From an uncultured Eubacteriales bacterium (lineage in GTDB: Bacteria > Bacillota > Clostridia > Lachnospirales > Lachnospiraceae), in contig UQXZ01000009.1 in assembly GCA_900545225.1 (NCBI GenBank), forward strand, positions 1 to 64,000: DNA of 64,000 nucleotides, in the 5' to 3' direction. Made by a program: the position numbers and the translations under genes. Shown here piece after piece: positions 56,531 through 64,000 of this stretch. The notes under the pieces were generated by a model that worked only from the letters and a program-made list of their open reading frames with translations, was not told the DNA's origin and did not search any database. The first letter of the stretch is position 1; every line of letters begins with the position of its first letter.

Positions 56531-59173
56531 TCACTTTTTATTTTTATATTTAACAATCATTATTGCTGCAAGCAGTGCAACACTTGATAAAGTAACAATA
56601 AGACCCACATTAAAGCCTGTAGGTTTATATTCCATGAAGATATGGTGAGTTCCGTCAGATACGTCTGCACCTGTAAATGCACCCATTACCTGATATGTTT
56701 CAGTCTTAACTCCGTCAACATAGAGAGTCCAGCCCGGGTCATAAGCAAATGTAAATAAAACACTTCCGCCTGAGGCATTTATATCACCTTCAATAGAGGT
56801 ATCAGTGTAATTTGAAAGTGATATTGAATTGTTATTTAGCTTGCTTATTCCCTCTGAGAGCTTATTGTAATCCATTACAAATACTTCAGCAGTCATTTCC
56901 AGTTCAGCATCAATATTTATGGATTCTCCTTCTTTAAGATATCCTAAGTCAACAATGTGATTGTGCTTATTCAATCCTGAAAATGTCTTTGTAAATGTAT
57001 CATTTTCTTTTGTAAGATTTAAATCTTCAGGAGCATTTCCTGTTACTGTCATATAGTAATGGCCTGTCTGCCCGGCAGTAACTGTCTTTGTTTTCTCATA
57101 TTTTATTGTATCCACACTTGTATATAAATCATCAATTCCTGTGAGCTTTTTAAATATATCATTCTGATAATCTAAAGAACTTGCAATGGTTGTCTTTGAT
57201 ACAAAAACTTCCTTCGCAAATATCTCAGGAATTGAATATGCTATTGGCAGTGCATCTTTTAATTTATATATGGTATAGCTTTCATTTTCCTCATATTTAG
57301 TCATGAATGGATCTTCATAATCGGAATATTTACTATAGAAATACTGAACGCCAAAGAGAGCATACACAAGCTGAGTTGCTCCAAGGCCGTTATATGAATT
57401 CATTGAGGATTTCATACCAAGATTTTTATAAAGCTCTGAAAGGCCCTTAGGAGATGAGGATGAAAATGTACTCATTGAATGATATGCATACCAGTCCCCG
57501 TCATTATTTGTTCTTGGTTCCTGCTGTTCAAGTCTGAAGAATCCGTTGTTTTCATCAGCAGAAATACGGGAAAGTGTATTTGCCATTTTCTCATCATTTT
57601 TAATATATGCGCTGTATGAAAGAGTGGAAAGCCCTGTAATCCCCATATTTAGAGCGCATTCAACAATCATTGCTCCTGACAATATAAATGTAAACCAGGC
57701 ATTCATGGATACTTTTTTCTTTCTTCCTACACCGGAATAAGGGTTTTCTGCTTTTTTATACAGAATGTATTTATCCCAGATTAAGATACAGTAATAAATC
57801 CATATGAGAATTATTGTTCCGATTACGGCCCAGCTGCTGTAAATGTAGTTATTATCATCTACAAGAGTGGTATTTCCCGCATACATAAAATACACATAGG
57901 CAAGAAATGCATTTGATATGGATGCACTGATGATAATATGAATCATGCTTATGCCTTTTCGGTATTTAACTGTCATATACATAACAGTAATCATAAAGAA
58001 AATGTACATAAATGACTGTCTTGCAGGAAGTGAATTTGGAAAATGTAACCCGTGCCAGATGTAGTCCGGAATATTTGTCATAAAACTGAGTAAAAATATG
58101 GCAAGCAGACTTCCATATACAATCTTAGTTTTAAGCTTTATTTCCTTATTCATTGCAAACAGTGGAAGCAGTACAAATATAAATGCTCCGCAGTATATAT
58201 TCGGATAGTGCTTTGTCCACATATATGTATCAAGATTTGCTATGTGTCTTGAAAACATAAGTCCGAAGTCAAAGTAGAAGGTCCACGCACCCGGAAATGA
58301 GCTGTCAGATGAGGCCGACAGTTTAAATGCATTATATTCAGGTATCAGCAATATACACGATATTCCTAAAGCAATCAGTCCGTATATTATAAACTTAGCC
58401 GTCCTTGAAAAATAAAAACGTAATTTATTTTCCCTTGGATCTGCAAGTATAAGCAGCACAACAAAGTAAATCACAAGTGTAACAATAAGAATTATTGCAA
58501 TGTAGTAATTAAAAAGTATGCTTAAAGCCGATGTTATGCAGAACATAACAGGCTTATTTTTATTTACAAGTCTTTCAAGGCCAAGAATAATAAGCGGCGC
58601 AATTGCTATACAATCAAGCCACATAACATTCCATTTGTAGGCAGCCAGATATCCTGATAATGCATAAAAGATTGCCAGTACAGTCGTAAATGAGCTCTTT
58701 GTATTGAAATGTTTAGACAGGTAAATGGTCATTGTAAGTGAAGCAATGGCACATTTAAAAACAATCAGCCAGTCCAGCACAACAGGAATCATGTCATGCG
58801 AGAAAAGTGCAATTATCCAATTGGTAGGACTTGATAAATAATAGGCATATGCTGCCATGAAGTTACTACCCAGGCCATTGTTCCATGTGTAAAACAGGCT
58901 TTCCCCATTTCGAATTTTGTACCACAGTTCAGAATAAAATGGTGTGTACTGATGATACATGTCAGATGGCATATACAATCTGTTACCAAATGGCGCAATG
59001 CCCTTAATAATAAACAGGACAATAAATATAAGAACGGGAATGGCAAATGCCAGGATATAACGTATATTTCCCGATAAAAGAAATTCATTTGTGTCCTTTG
59101 TAAATATATTCTTGAAAAAGAGCCTGAATTTACTCTTTTTCTTTATATCTGTATTCGTACCTGAATTAGTCAT
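56531..59173 (-). CDS. YfhO-family membrane glycosyltransferase-like protein
   Basis: The protein (about 880 aa) has a short cytoplasmic N-terminus, about 12-13 membrane segments (about 25-490), and a large outside domain ending in one more membrane helix. MPSDMYHQYTPFYSELWYKIRNGESLFYTWNNGLG (split over about 70-104; key residues DMYHQY, WNNGLG) is the family signature. YfhO proteins decorate lipoteichoic or other wall polymers with sugars from a lipid carrier. GGAGATT lies before the ATG at 59173; the in-frame ATG at 59185 overlaps that site, so the shorter form is preferred. Confidence 0.88.
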   Translation of the reverse strand: MTNSGTNTDIKKKSKFRLFFKNIFTKDTNEFLLSGNIRYILAFAIPVLIFIVLFIIKGIAPFGNRLYMPSDMYHQYTPFYSELWYKIRNGESLFYTWNNGLGSNFMAAYAYYLSSPTNWIIALFSHDMIPVVLDWLIVFKCAIASLTMTIYLSKHFNTKSSFTTVLAIFYALSGYLAAYKWNVMWLDCIAIAPLIILGLERLVNKNKPVMFCITSALSILFNYYIAIILIVTLVIYFVVLLILADPRENKLRFYFSRTAKFIIYGLIALGISCILLIPEYNAFKLSASSDSSFPGAWTFYFDFGLMFSRHIANLDTYMWTKHYPNIYCGAFIFVLLPLFAMNKEIKLKTKIVYGSLLAIFLLSFMTNIPDYIWHGLHFPNSLPARQSFMYIFFMITVMYMTVKYRKGISMIHIIISASISNAFLAYVYFMYAGNTTLVDDNNYIYSSWAVIGTIILIWIYYCILIWDKYILYKKAENPYSGVGRKKKVSMNAWFTFILSGAMIVECALNMGITGLSTLSYSAYIKNDEKMANTLSRISADENNGFFRLEQQEPRTNNDGDWYAYHSMSTFSSSSPKGLSELYKNLGMKSSMNSYNGLGATQLVYALFGVQYFYSKYSDYEDPFMTKYEENESYTIYKLKDALPIAYSIPEIFAKEVFVSKTTIASSLDYQNDIFKKLTGIDDLYTSVDTIKYEKTKTVTAGQTGHYYMTVTGNAPEDLNLTKENDTFTKTFSGLNKHNHIVDLGYLKEGESINIDAELEMTAEVFVMDYNKLSEGISKLNNNSISLSNYTDTSIEGDINASGGSVLFTFAYDPGWTLYVDGVKTETYQVMGAFTGADVSDGTHHIFMEYKPTGFNVGLIVTLSSVALLAAIMIVKYKNKK

Positions 59174-59441
59174 AATAATCTCCATTTATGTTTATCGCTT
59201 AAGTTTAGCATATAATGACATCCCCTTAAATCTAAACATAAACTTAATTAATATTAAAAGTTGGTTTATATTCTCATATACCTGTAGGAAATATTGTACA
59301 ATTACAAGTACATGTTTGGTGAAATGACTGATGTTTCACAGATACATTTTTTATATTTTTCCTTGTAAAGAGCCTGTTTCTTAGCTATTATTAAAATAAT
59401 ATGCGATAGGAAATCCTTAATTTAAAATTAAGGAGCATAAC

Positions 59442-60098
59442 TTGAAAAAGAATGTTTTTAAAAGATATAAAAATGCAAAAAACATAATTATTTTTTCAAT
59501 TGTTTTTATTTGTGGAATTATATCTCTGATATATTTTCAAAGTAATAAAAAGGATTCTTCCGATGATTTTGCTGTGGCAGAAGTCACAGACACAGATAAA
59601 GACAATATAAAGGAAAATGACAATATTACCGATACATCCGCTGAGGAAAAAGTTATCGTATATGTCTGCGGCAGAGTACGTTCTCCCGGCGTATATGAGC
59701 TTAAGTACGGAGACAGGATAATTGATGCCGTTAATATGGCGGGAGGAACTCTGGAAGATGCGGATTTAACAAGCATAAATATGGCAGAGCTTGTTGAAGA
59801 CTCATCAAAAATAGAGATTTACCAGGTGGAAGCAGAGATTGCTGACAATGGTGACAATACTACCGGGGGAACAGGTAAATCTTCAGGTTCTTCTACCGAC
59901 AGTTCAGGTAAGGTCAATATTAATAAGGCAGATCAGACGGAACTTATGACTCTTCCGGGCATTGGAGAGTCCAGGGCCGGTTCTATTATTGCTTATCGCA
60001 AGGAACATGGTAATTTTAAAACAATAGAGGATATTATGAATGTATCCGGAATAAAGGAATCAGCATTTTCCAAAATAAAGGATTTAATTAAGGTTTAA
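59442..60098 (+). CDS. comEA: Competence protein ComEA
   Basis: The protein (218 aa) has an N-terminal membrane anchor (about 13-32), an acidic linker, an SLBB domain (about 70-130, VYVCGRVRSPGVYEL), a Gly/Ser linker, and two helix-hairpin-helix motifs (about 155-218, VNINKADQTELMTLPGIG). It binds incoming DNA at the cell surface during transformation. The start is TTG at 59442 with AAGGAG 8 bases upstream. comEC, usually the next gene, follows only after a two-component system and a lipoprotein gene. Confidence 0.92.
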   Translation: MKKNVFKRYKNAKNIIIFSIVFICGIISLIYFQSNKKDSSDDFAVAEVTDTDKDNIKENDNITDTSAEEKVIVYVCGRVRSPGVYELKYGDRIIDAVNMAGGTLEDADLTSINMAELVEDSSKIEIYQVEAEIADNGDNTTGGTGKSSGSSTDSSGKVNINKADQTELMTLPGIGESRAGSIIAYRKEHGNFKTIEDIMNVSGIKESAFSKIKDLIKV

Positions 60099-60117
60099 GT
60101 TGTAATAGAGGTGGGTT

Positions 60118-60807
60118 ATGGCTACAAAGGTTTTAGCTGTTGATGATGAAAAAATTATTATCAAGGGACTAAAGTTTAGTCTTGAAAGAGACGGATTTGA
60201 GGTTATATGTGCATATGATGCAGATGAAGCTCTTGCATTTGCCGAGAGTGAAAATCCGGACATCATTTTACTTGATGTTATGCTTCCGGGACTTAGCGGT
60301 TATGAAGTATGTGAAAGAATAAGAGAATATTCTGACGTGCCTATCATTATGCTTTCTGCCAAGGGCGAAGATATGGATAAGATTATGGGACTTGAATATG
60401 GTGCAGATGACTATATTACAAAGCCTTATAACATTCTCGAAGTAAAAGCACGTATAAAGGCAGTTCTTCGTAGAAGAACTGCTAACAGCAAGGCGGAAGA
60501 AGCTTCTAACGAAATCGTTTACGGACTTCTCCGTCTTAACTTAGACAGCAGAACTCTTTACATTGACGGAAGAGATGCAGATCTTACAGTTATCGAGTTT
60601 AATCTTCTTGAGGCAATGGCAAAACATCCTAACAAGGTATTCTCAAGACAGGATTTACTTAAGATTGTCAGAGGTGAAGTTGATAAGGCCGATGCAAGAT
60701 CTATTGATGTTCATATCAGAAGATTACGTGAAAAGATTGAAAAAAATCCAAGTAGTCCAAAATATGTACATACAAAATGGGGAGTAGGTTATTATTTCCA
60801 TGCCTAA
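60118..60807 (+). CDS. OmpR/PhoB-family response regulator
   Basis: The protein (229 aa) has a receiver domain (1-120) with acidic pocket DD (9-10), phosphate-accepting Asp53 in LLDVMLPG, and Lys in TKPYN. A winged-helix DNA-binding domain follows (about 130-229, FSRQDLL, VDVHIRRLREKIE-like). It resembles WalR/MtrA-type essential regulators in length and sequence style. It overlaps the kinase gene by 8 bases. Confidence 0.93.
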   Translation: MATKVLAVDDEKIIIKGLKFSLERDGFEVICAYDADEALAFAESENPDIILLDVMLPGLSGYEVCERIREYSDVPIIMLSAKGEDMDKIMGLEYGADDYITKPYNILEVKARIKAVLRRRTANSKAEEASNEIVYGLLRLNLDSRTLYIDGRDADLTVIEFNLLEAMAKHPNKVFSRQDLLKIVRGEVDKADARSIDVHIRRLREKIEKNPSSPKYVHTKWGVGYYFHA

Positions 60808-62284
60808 TAAATCATTTTCCAACAAAGGTAAAAAAAGCTTTTCCGAAAAAGCAAAAAACGTATTTAACAGTATTTTCTTTAAAACCGCTGCTATGTTTGT
60901 CGCTTTTTGCATAATACCTATTAATATCTTTAATTACTTTAACGGATATTACTATCGTTCGGTAATCATTAACTCGGAAATCACCGACAACATGCTTAGA
61001 AGTAATGTTATCTCTGACCGAATCAGTAAGGTTGGTTCATATTCTGAGGCCGAATCACTTGGAATTGTAAGCACAATGTCTGATTATGCGAAGTTAAATG
61101 ATGTTCGACTCCGTATTATTGACGACAACTTTACTGTTATTATGGATTCCTATTCCTTAGATAAGGGTAAAACCATTTCCAAGTCTATTATTTATCAGGC
61201 ATTTGACACCGGAGAAGTAGCCAATATTTATAATAAAAATATCCGAAGTGTAGAAAGTGCTTCACCTATTTTTGACAGTGATAAGAATATTGTAGGCGTA
61301 GCACTTATCAGTTCGGATATTTCGGGTATAGATGAAATGTTCATCTATGAAAAGGAACGATTCCAGATTATATCTGTATCACTTTCATTTATTCTGATTC
61401 TTATTATTCTTCTCTTCTTATATATCGAAAGAAGAAAATATATGCAGCTTAATAAGTCAATCAGCTCAATAGCAGACGGTAATACAGAAATAAGACTTCC
61501 GGAAAAGGCAGGATCATTTGAATATAAGGCAACCGCTGCATCATTTAACAGGATTCTTGATAATTCTGCAGAAGTTGATAAGGCTCTTAATGCCTTCGTT
61601 TCCAATGCTTCTCATGAGTTAAAGACACCGATGACATCCATGAAGCTTATTGCTGACTCTCTTCTTCAGGAGGAAGATGTTCCGGCTGAAATCTATAGAG
61701 ATTTCTTAAAGGATATTGCTTCTGAAATCGACAGAGAGAAGGAAATCATCGATGACCTTCTTATGCTTACAAGAATGGATAATTCCGTTTCCACATTAAA
61801 TATCTCACTTGTAAATATAAATACGCTTGTTGAGCGAATGCTTAAAAAGCTTACTCCTCTTGCAGATGAGAAGAATATTGAGATTGTTTATGAGAGTATG
61901 AGAGATATTGAAGCGGAAGTAGACGATATTAAGCTTACACAAGTTGTTACAAACCTGGTTGAAAATGCCATTAAATACAATGTTCCCGGTGGAAAGGTTA
62001 TTGTTACTTTAAATGCGGATATTGACTCATTCTTCTTAAGAATTCAGGATACTGGAATCGGTATTCCGGAAGAACATCAGAAAAACATTTTCCAGCGTTT
62101 CTACAGAGTAGATAAGGCGAGATCAAGAGAGACAGGTGGTACTGGACTTGGATTGTCTATTGTTGATTCCATTATTTCCAGCCACGGTGGTCAGATTAAG
62201 GTTGTAAGTAAGCCTGTAGCGGATGGTGAGAAGTTCGGTGAAACAGTGTTCACTATTAAAATTCCGTTAAAACACAAAAAGTAA
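60800..62284 (+). CDS. Sensor histidine kinase
   Basis: This 494-aa membrane kinase has TM1 (about 26-46), an outside sensor of about 150 residues with a PAS/Cache-like look, TM2 (about 200-219), HAMP (about 220-270), the HisKA box SNASHELKTPM with His272, and the ATPase domain (N box VENAIKYN, GIGIPEEHQ, and RETGGTGLGLSIV). It should phosphorylate the regulator encoded just upstream. The signal is unknown. The downstream GerMN lipoprotein may modulate it. Confidence 0.93.
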   Translation: MPNKSFSNKGKKSFSEKAKNVFNSIFFKTAAMFVAFCIIPINIFNYFNGYYYRSVIINSEITDNMLRSNVISDRISKVGSYSEAESLGIVSTMSDYAKLNDVRLRIIDDNFTVIMDSYSLDKGKTISKSIIYQAFDTGEVANIYNKNIRSVESASPIFDSDKNIVGVALISSDISGIDEMFIYEKERFQIISVSLSFILILIILLFLYIERRKYMQLNKSISSIADGNTEIRLPEKAGSFEYKATAASFNRILDNSAEVDKALNAFVSNASHELKTPMTSMKLIADSLLQEEDVPAEIYRDFLKDIASEIDREKEIIDDLLMLTRMDNSVSTLNISLVNINTLVERMLKKLTPLADEKNIEIVYESMRDIEAEVDDIKLTQVVTNLVENAIKYNVPGGKVIVTLNADIDSFFLRIQDTGIGIPEEHQKNIFQRFYRVDKARSRETGGTGLGLSIVDSIISSHGGQIKVVSKPVADGEKFGETVFTIKIPLKHKK

Positions 62285-62289
62285 TTATT

Positions 62290-63231
62290 ATGATGAAAAT
62301 ATTTAATAAAGTTTTTTTAAAGAAACATGCAATAAAGGTGTGTGGTATTGCAGCGACAGTATCAGCTCTTACACTTAGTGCATGCTCACCTGGTCCCACA
62401 GACAGCAGTACGGGAGATTATTATATCTACTATACTGATGGACAGGGATACAAATTAACAACTAAGTTATACCATACTGAAAAGCACGATATCGTTGCTC
62501 TTGCCAATGAACTTATGTCAGAAATGAATTACAGCAAGGCAACAAATGAAGCAATGCCAATAAAGCCTTCAGATGTTGAGATTGAGCAGGTGATTTATAA
62601 CAATGACAACAGAGAATTACAGATTACATTTTCTGATGAATATCTGAGTATGAATAATATAACCGAAGCCTTATACAGAACGGCAATGGTCAGAACTCTT
62701 TCTCAGATTCAGAATGTATCTTACATCTCATTTTATGTTGGAGATAAGCCTGTTACATTATCAAGTGGTGTTGTATTAAATAACATGACAAGCTCACAAT
62801 ATGTTACAACTGACAGTGATAAAATGTATGAGTACAGCATGATAACAACTACATTATATTTTGCTGATAAAAAATCCAACAAGCTGGTACGTTACAGTGA
62901 CGATATAGCTTATACCAAGGAAAAATCCATGGAAGAGCTTATCGTTAATAAATTAATCGAAGGTACTGACAATAGTGAACTGCGAAATACGATACCTTCA
63001 AATGCAAAGCTTCTCGGTATATCCCAAAACGGAGATGTGTGCTTTGTAGCCATTGAAAATCTCTTTGGTAACGAGCTCAAAACACCTGAAGACTTAACCA
63101 TTTACTCAATAGTAAACTCACTTTGTGAGCTTGAAGATACGAATAAGGTTCGTTTCGTAATTGTGGGAAATGAACCTGTTAACAATATTAACTATGTGGA
63201 CTTTACATATAATGCAGACATAGTTAAATAA
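62290..63231 (+). CDS. GerMN-domain lipoprotein
   Basis: The protein (313 aa) has a lipoprotein signal ending LSACS (Cys32), so it is tethered outside. Two GerMN-like domains follow (about 45-155 and 170-305; ITEALYRTAMVRTLSQI, and TPEDLTIYSIVNSLCEL with KVRFVIVGN). GerM proteins act in the sporulation envelope; LpqB of actinobacteria carries GerMN and follows MtrAB. Here it follows a kinase by 5 bases, which suggests a similar accessory role. The start has no strong ribosome site, consistent with coupled translation. Confidence 0.8.
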   Translation: MMKIFNKVFLKKHAIKVCGIAATVSALTLSACSPGPTDSSTGDYYIYYTDGQGYKLTTKLYHTEKHDIVALANELMSEMNYSKATNEAMPIKPSDVEIEQVIYNNDNRELQITFSDEYLSMNNITEALYRTAMVRTLSQIQNVSYISFYVGDKPVTLSSGVVLNNMTSSQYVTTDSDKMYEYSMITTTLYFADKKSNKLVRYSDDIAYTKEKSMEELIVNKLIEGTDNSELRNTIPSNAKLLGISQNGDVCFVAIENLFGNELKTPEDLTIYSIVNSLCELEDTNKVRFVIVGNEPVNNINYVDFTYNADIVK

Positions 63232-63268
63232 ACTGACATTAGCTAAATTAATTTTAGGAGCAATATAA

Positions 63269-64000
63269 TTGAAACGACCTCTTATTCTCGTTGCAATTAT
63301 AGCGGTAATAATAGCTGCCGTACGCTGTATGTTTTTTACAGATGCTTCGGCAGCTTTTAAATTTATAGAACATAATAATAGTTTAAACGTATTAACTTAT
63401 GGGGAAATCTATAAGAAAACAGACTACGAAGCCATTACTTCCGTGTATCTTAAAAACTGCAAGATTACATATGACGGCGTGGATTACTCCTCCGGTAATA
63501 TTTCGGCCACTTTAAAAAAGGACATGGCAGCGGATTTACGCATAGGAGACATAATACAGGGTGAATCTGTTGTTTCCATTCCTGAAGGAAGTCGTAATGA
63601 TGGCGGATTCGATGAGAAAATGTATCTGTTCTCCAATGGAATCGAATTAAAATCCAAGATTACATCTATCAAAAATATTAATAAATCTGATATTCCAATC
63701 TATATTTTTTCTGATTATATCAATCAATTATTATAACAATCATATTCCAATATATCTCCGGACCATTCAGACATTTTAAATACAATCATATTGGGAAATA
63801 AAGCAGAGTTAAATAAAGACACCAAACAGATATATCGCAATGCCGGCATGTCACATTTGCTCTCAATAAGCGGACTTCATGTTTCACTTATCGGCATGAT
63901 GATATTTAACATGTTTAAAAAGTTAAATGTAAATATCATTTTAAATACCATTCTTTCTCTTTTATTTATTTTTACATATATAGTTATAAGTGGAAGCAGT
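63269..64000 (+). pseudogene. comEC: comEC, DNA-uptake channel, interrupted by TAA and cut by the window end
   Basis: Translation from TTG 63269 gives 155 residues with an N-terminal membrane helix and an OB-like domain (LKNCKITYDGVDY), and stops at TAA 63734-63736. The same frame continues without another stop to base 64000: SDILNTIILGNKAELNKDTK, then AGMSHLLSISGLHVSLIGMM, the core of the ComEC competence domain. So one nonsense codon, not a frameshift, splits the gene. The rest lies beyond the window. Readthrough, mutation or sequence error would each explain it. Confidence 0.75.

Overview
The window reads as chromosome of a low-GC, anaerobic Gram-positive of the Clostridia. Gene content and protein style fit the Lachnospiraceae: HemZ, a bifunctional RelA/SpoT, PurO plus a stand-alone AICAR transformylase, a DUF1858-methyltransferase fusion, YfhO, and surface proteins with hemoglobin-interacting domains. 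I cannot name the genus. No rRNA, tRNA or CRISPR array was seen. Most of the window is dense housekeeping sequence. The unusual material sits in three accessory patches and in many small lesions.

Region by region: 1-5.2 kb is an accessory, decaying patch. It holds the end of an IS200/IS605-type element, an esterase-like hydrolase, a DUF1858-methyltransferase behind a promoter with an inverted-repeat operator, a peptide deformylase with a shifted C-terminus, an unknown 115-aa protein, a small protein broken by a TGA, a 4Fe-4S membrane protein, a frameshifted XRE regulator and an integrase remnant. 5.4-17.5 kb is housekeeping: LMW phosphatase, uppP, dut, nrdG, relA/spoT, a metallo-beta-lactamase-fold hydrolase, mgtC behind a structured leader, hemZ, aspS, a FemAB transferase and glyA. 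17.8-22.1 kb is a probable CDP-ribitol and phospho-sugar transfer cluster (cytidylyltransferase, LicD, dehydrogenase, epimerase, glycosyltransferase); its last two genes carry frameshifts, one of them in a run of eight G. 22.2-34.1 kb is amino-acid and purine metabolism: argG divergent from argCJBD-pheA, then purO and purH, a class V aminotransferase and a two-gene ThrE-type exporter.

34.2-40 kb is a second accessory island. It has an azlD fragment, a second IS200/IS605 end almost identical to the one at base 1, the flavin transferase ApbE, a divergent 1028-aa cell-wall protein with two hemoglobin-interacting domains, a G/C-run hairpin and an ECF-type vitamin transporter subunit. 40.2-59.2 kb is housekeeping again: uvrB, malic enzyme, a UvrD-like helicase, Lrp and leuA, a HAD hydrolase, a PpiC-type foldase, a second type II topoisomerase pair, argH and yfhO. 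59.4-64 kb carries comEA, a two-component system with a GerMN lipoprotein, and comEC interrupted by an in-frame TAA and running off the window.

The most useful leads are: (i) a shared 14-bp element, TTAG(C/G)(A/G)TA(G/T)GCTAA, just downstream of two promoters 35 kb apart, one of them driving the heme-binding surface protein, which suggests an iron-responsive DtxR-type regulon; (ii) the ribitol-phosphate/LicD cluster, which resembles the animal ISPD/fukutin pathway, with a poly-G tract that could switch its epimerase; (iii) a regulator-kinase-GerMN lipoprotein trio laid out like actinobacterial MtrAB-LpqB. At least six single-base or nonsense lesions occur in otherwise well-conserved genes, so sequence error must be excluded before any are called biological.
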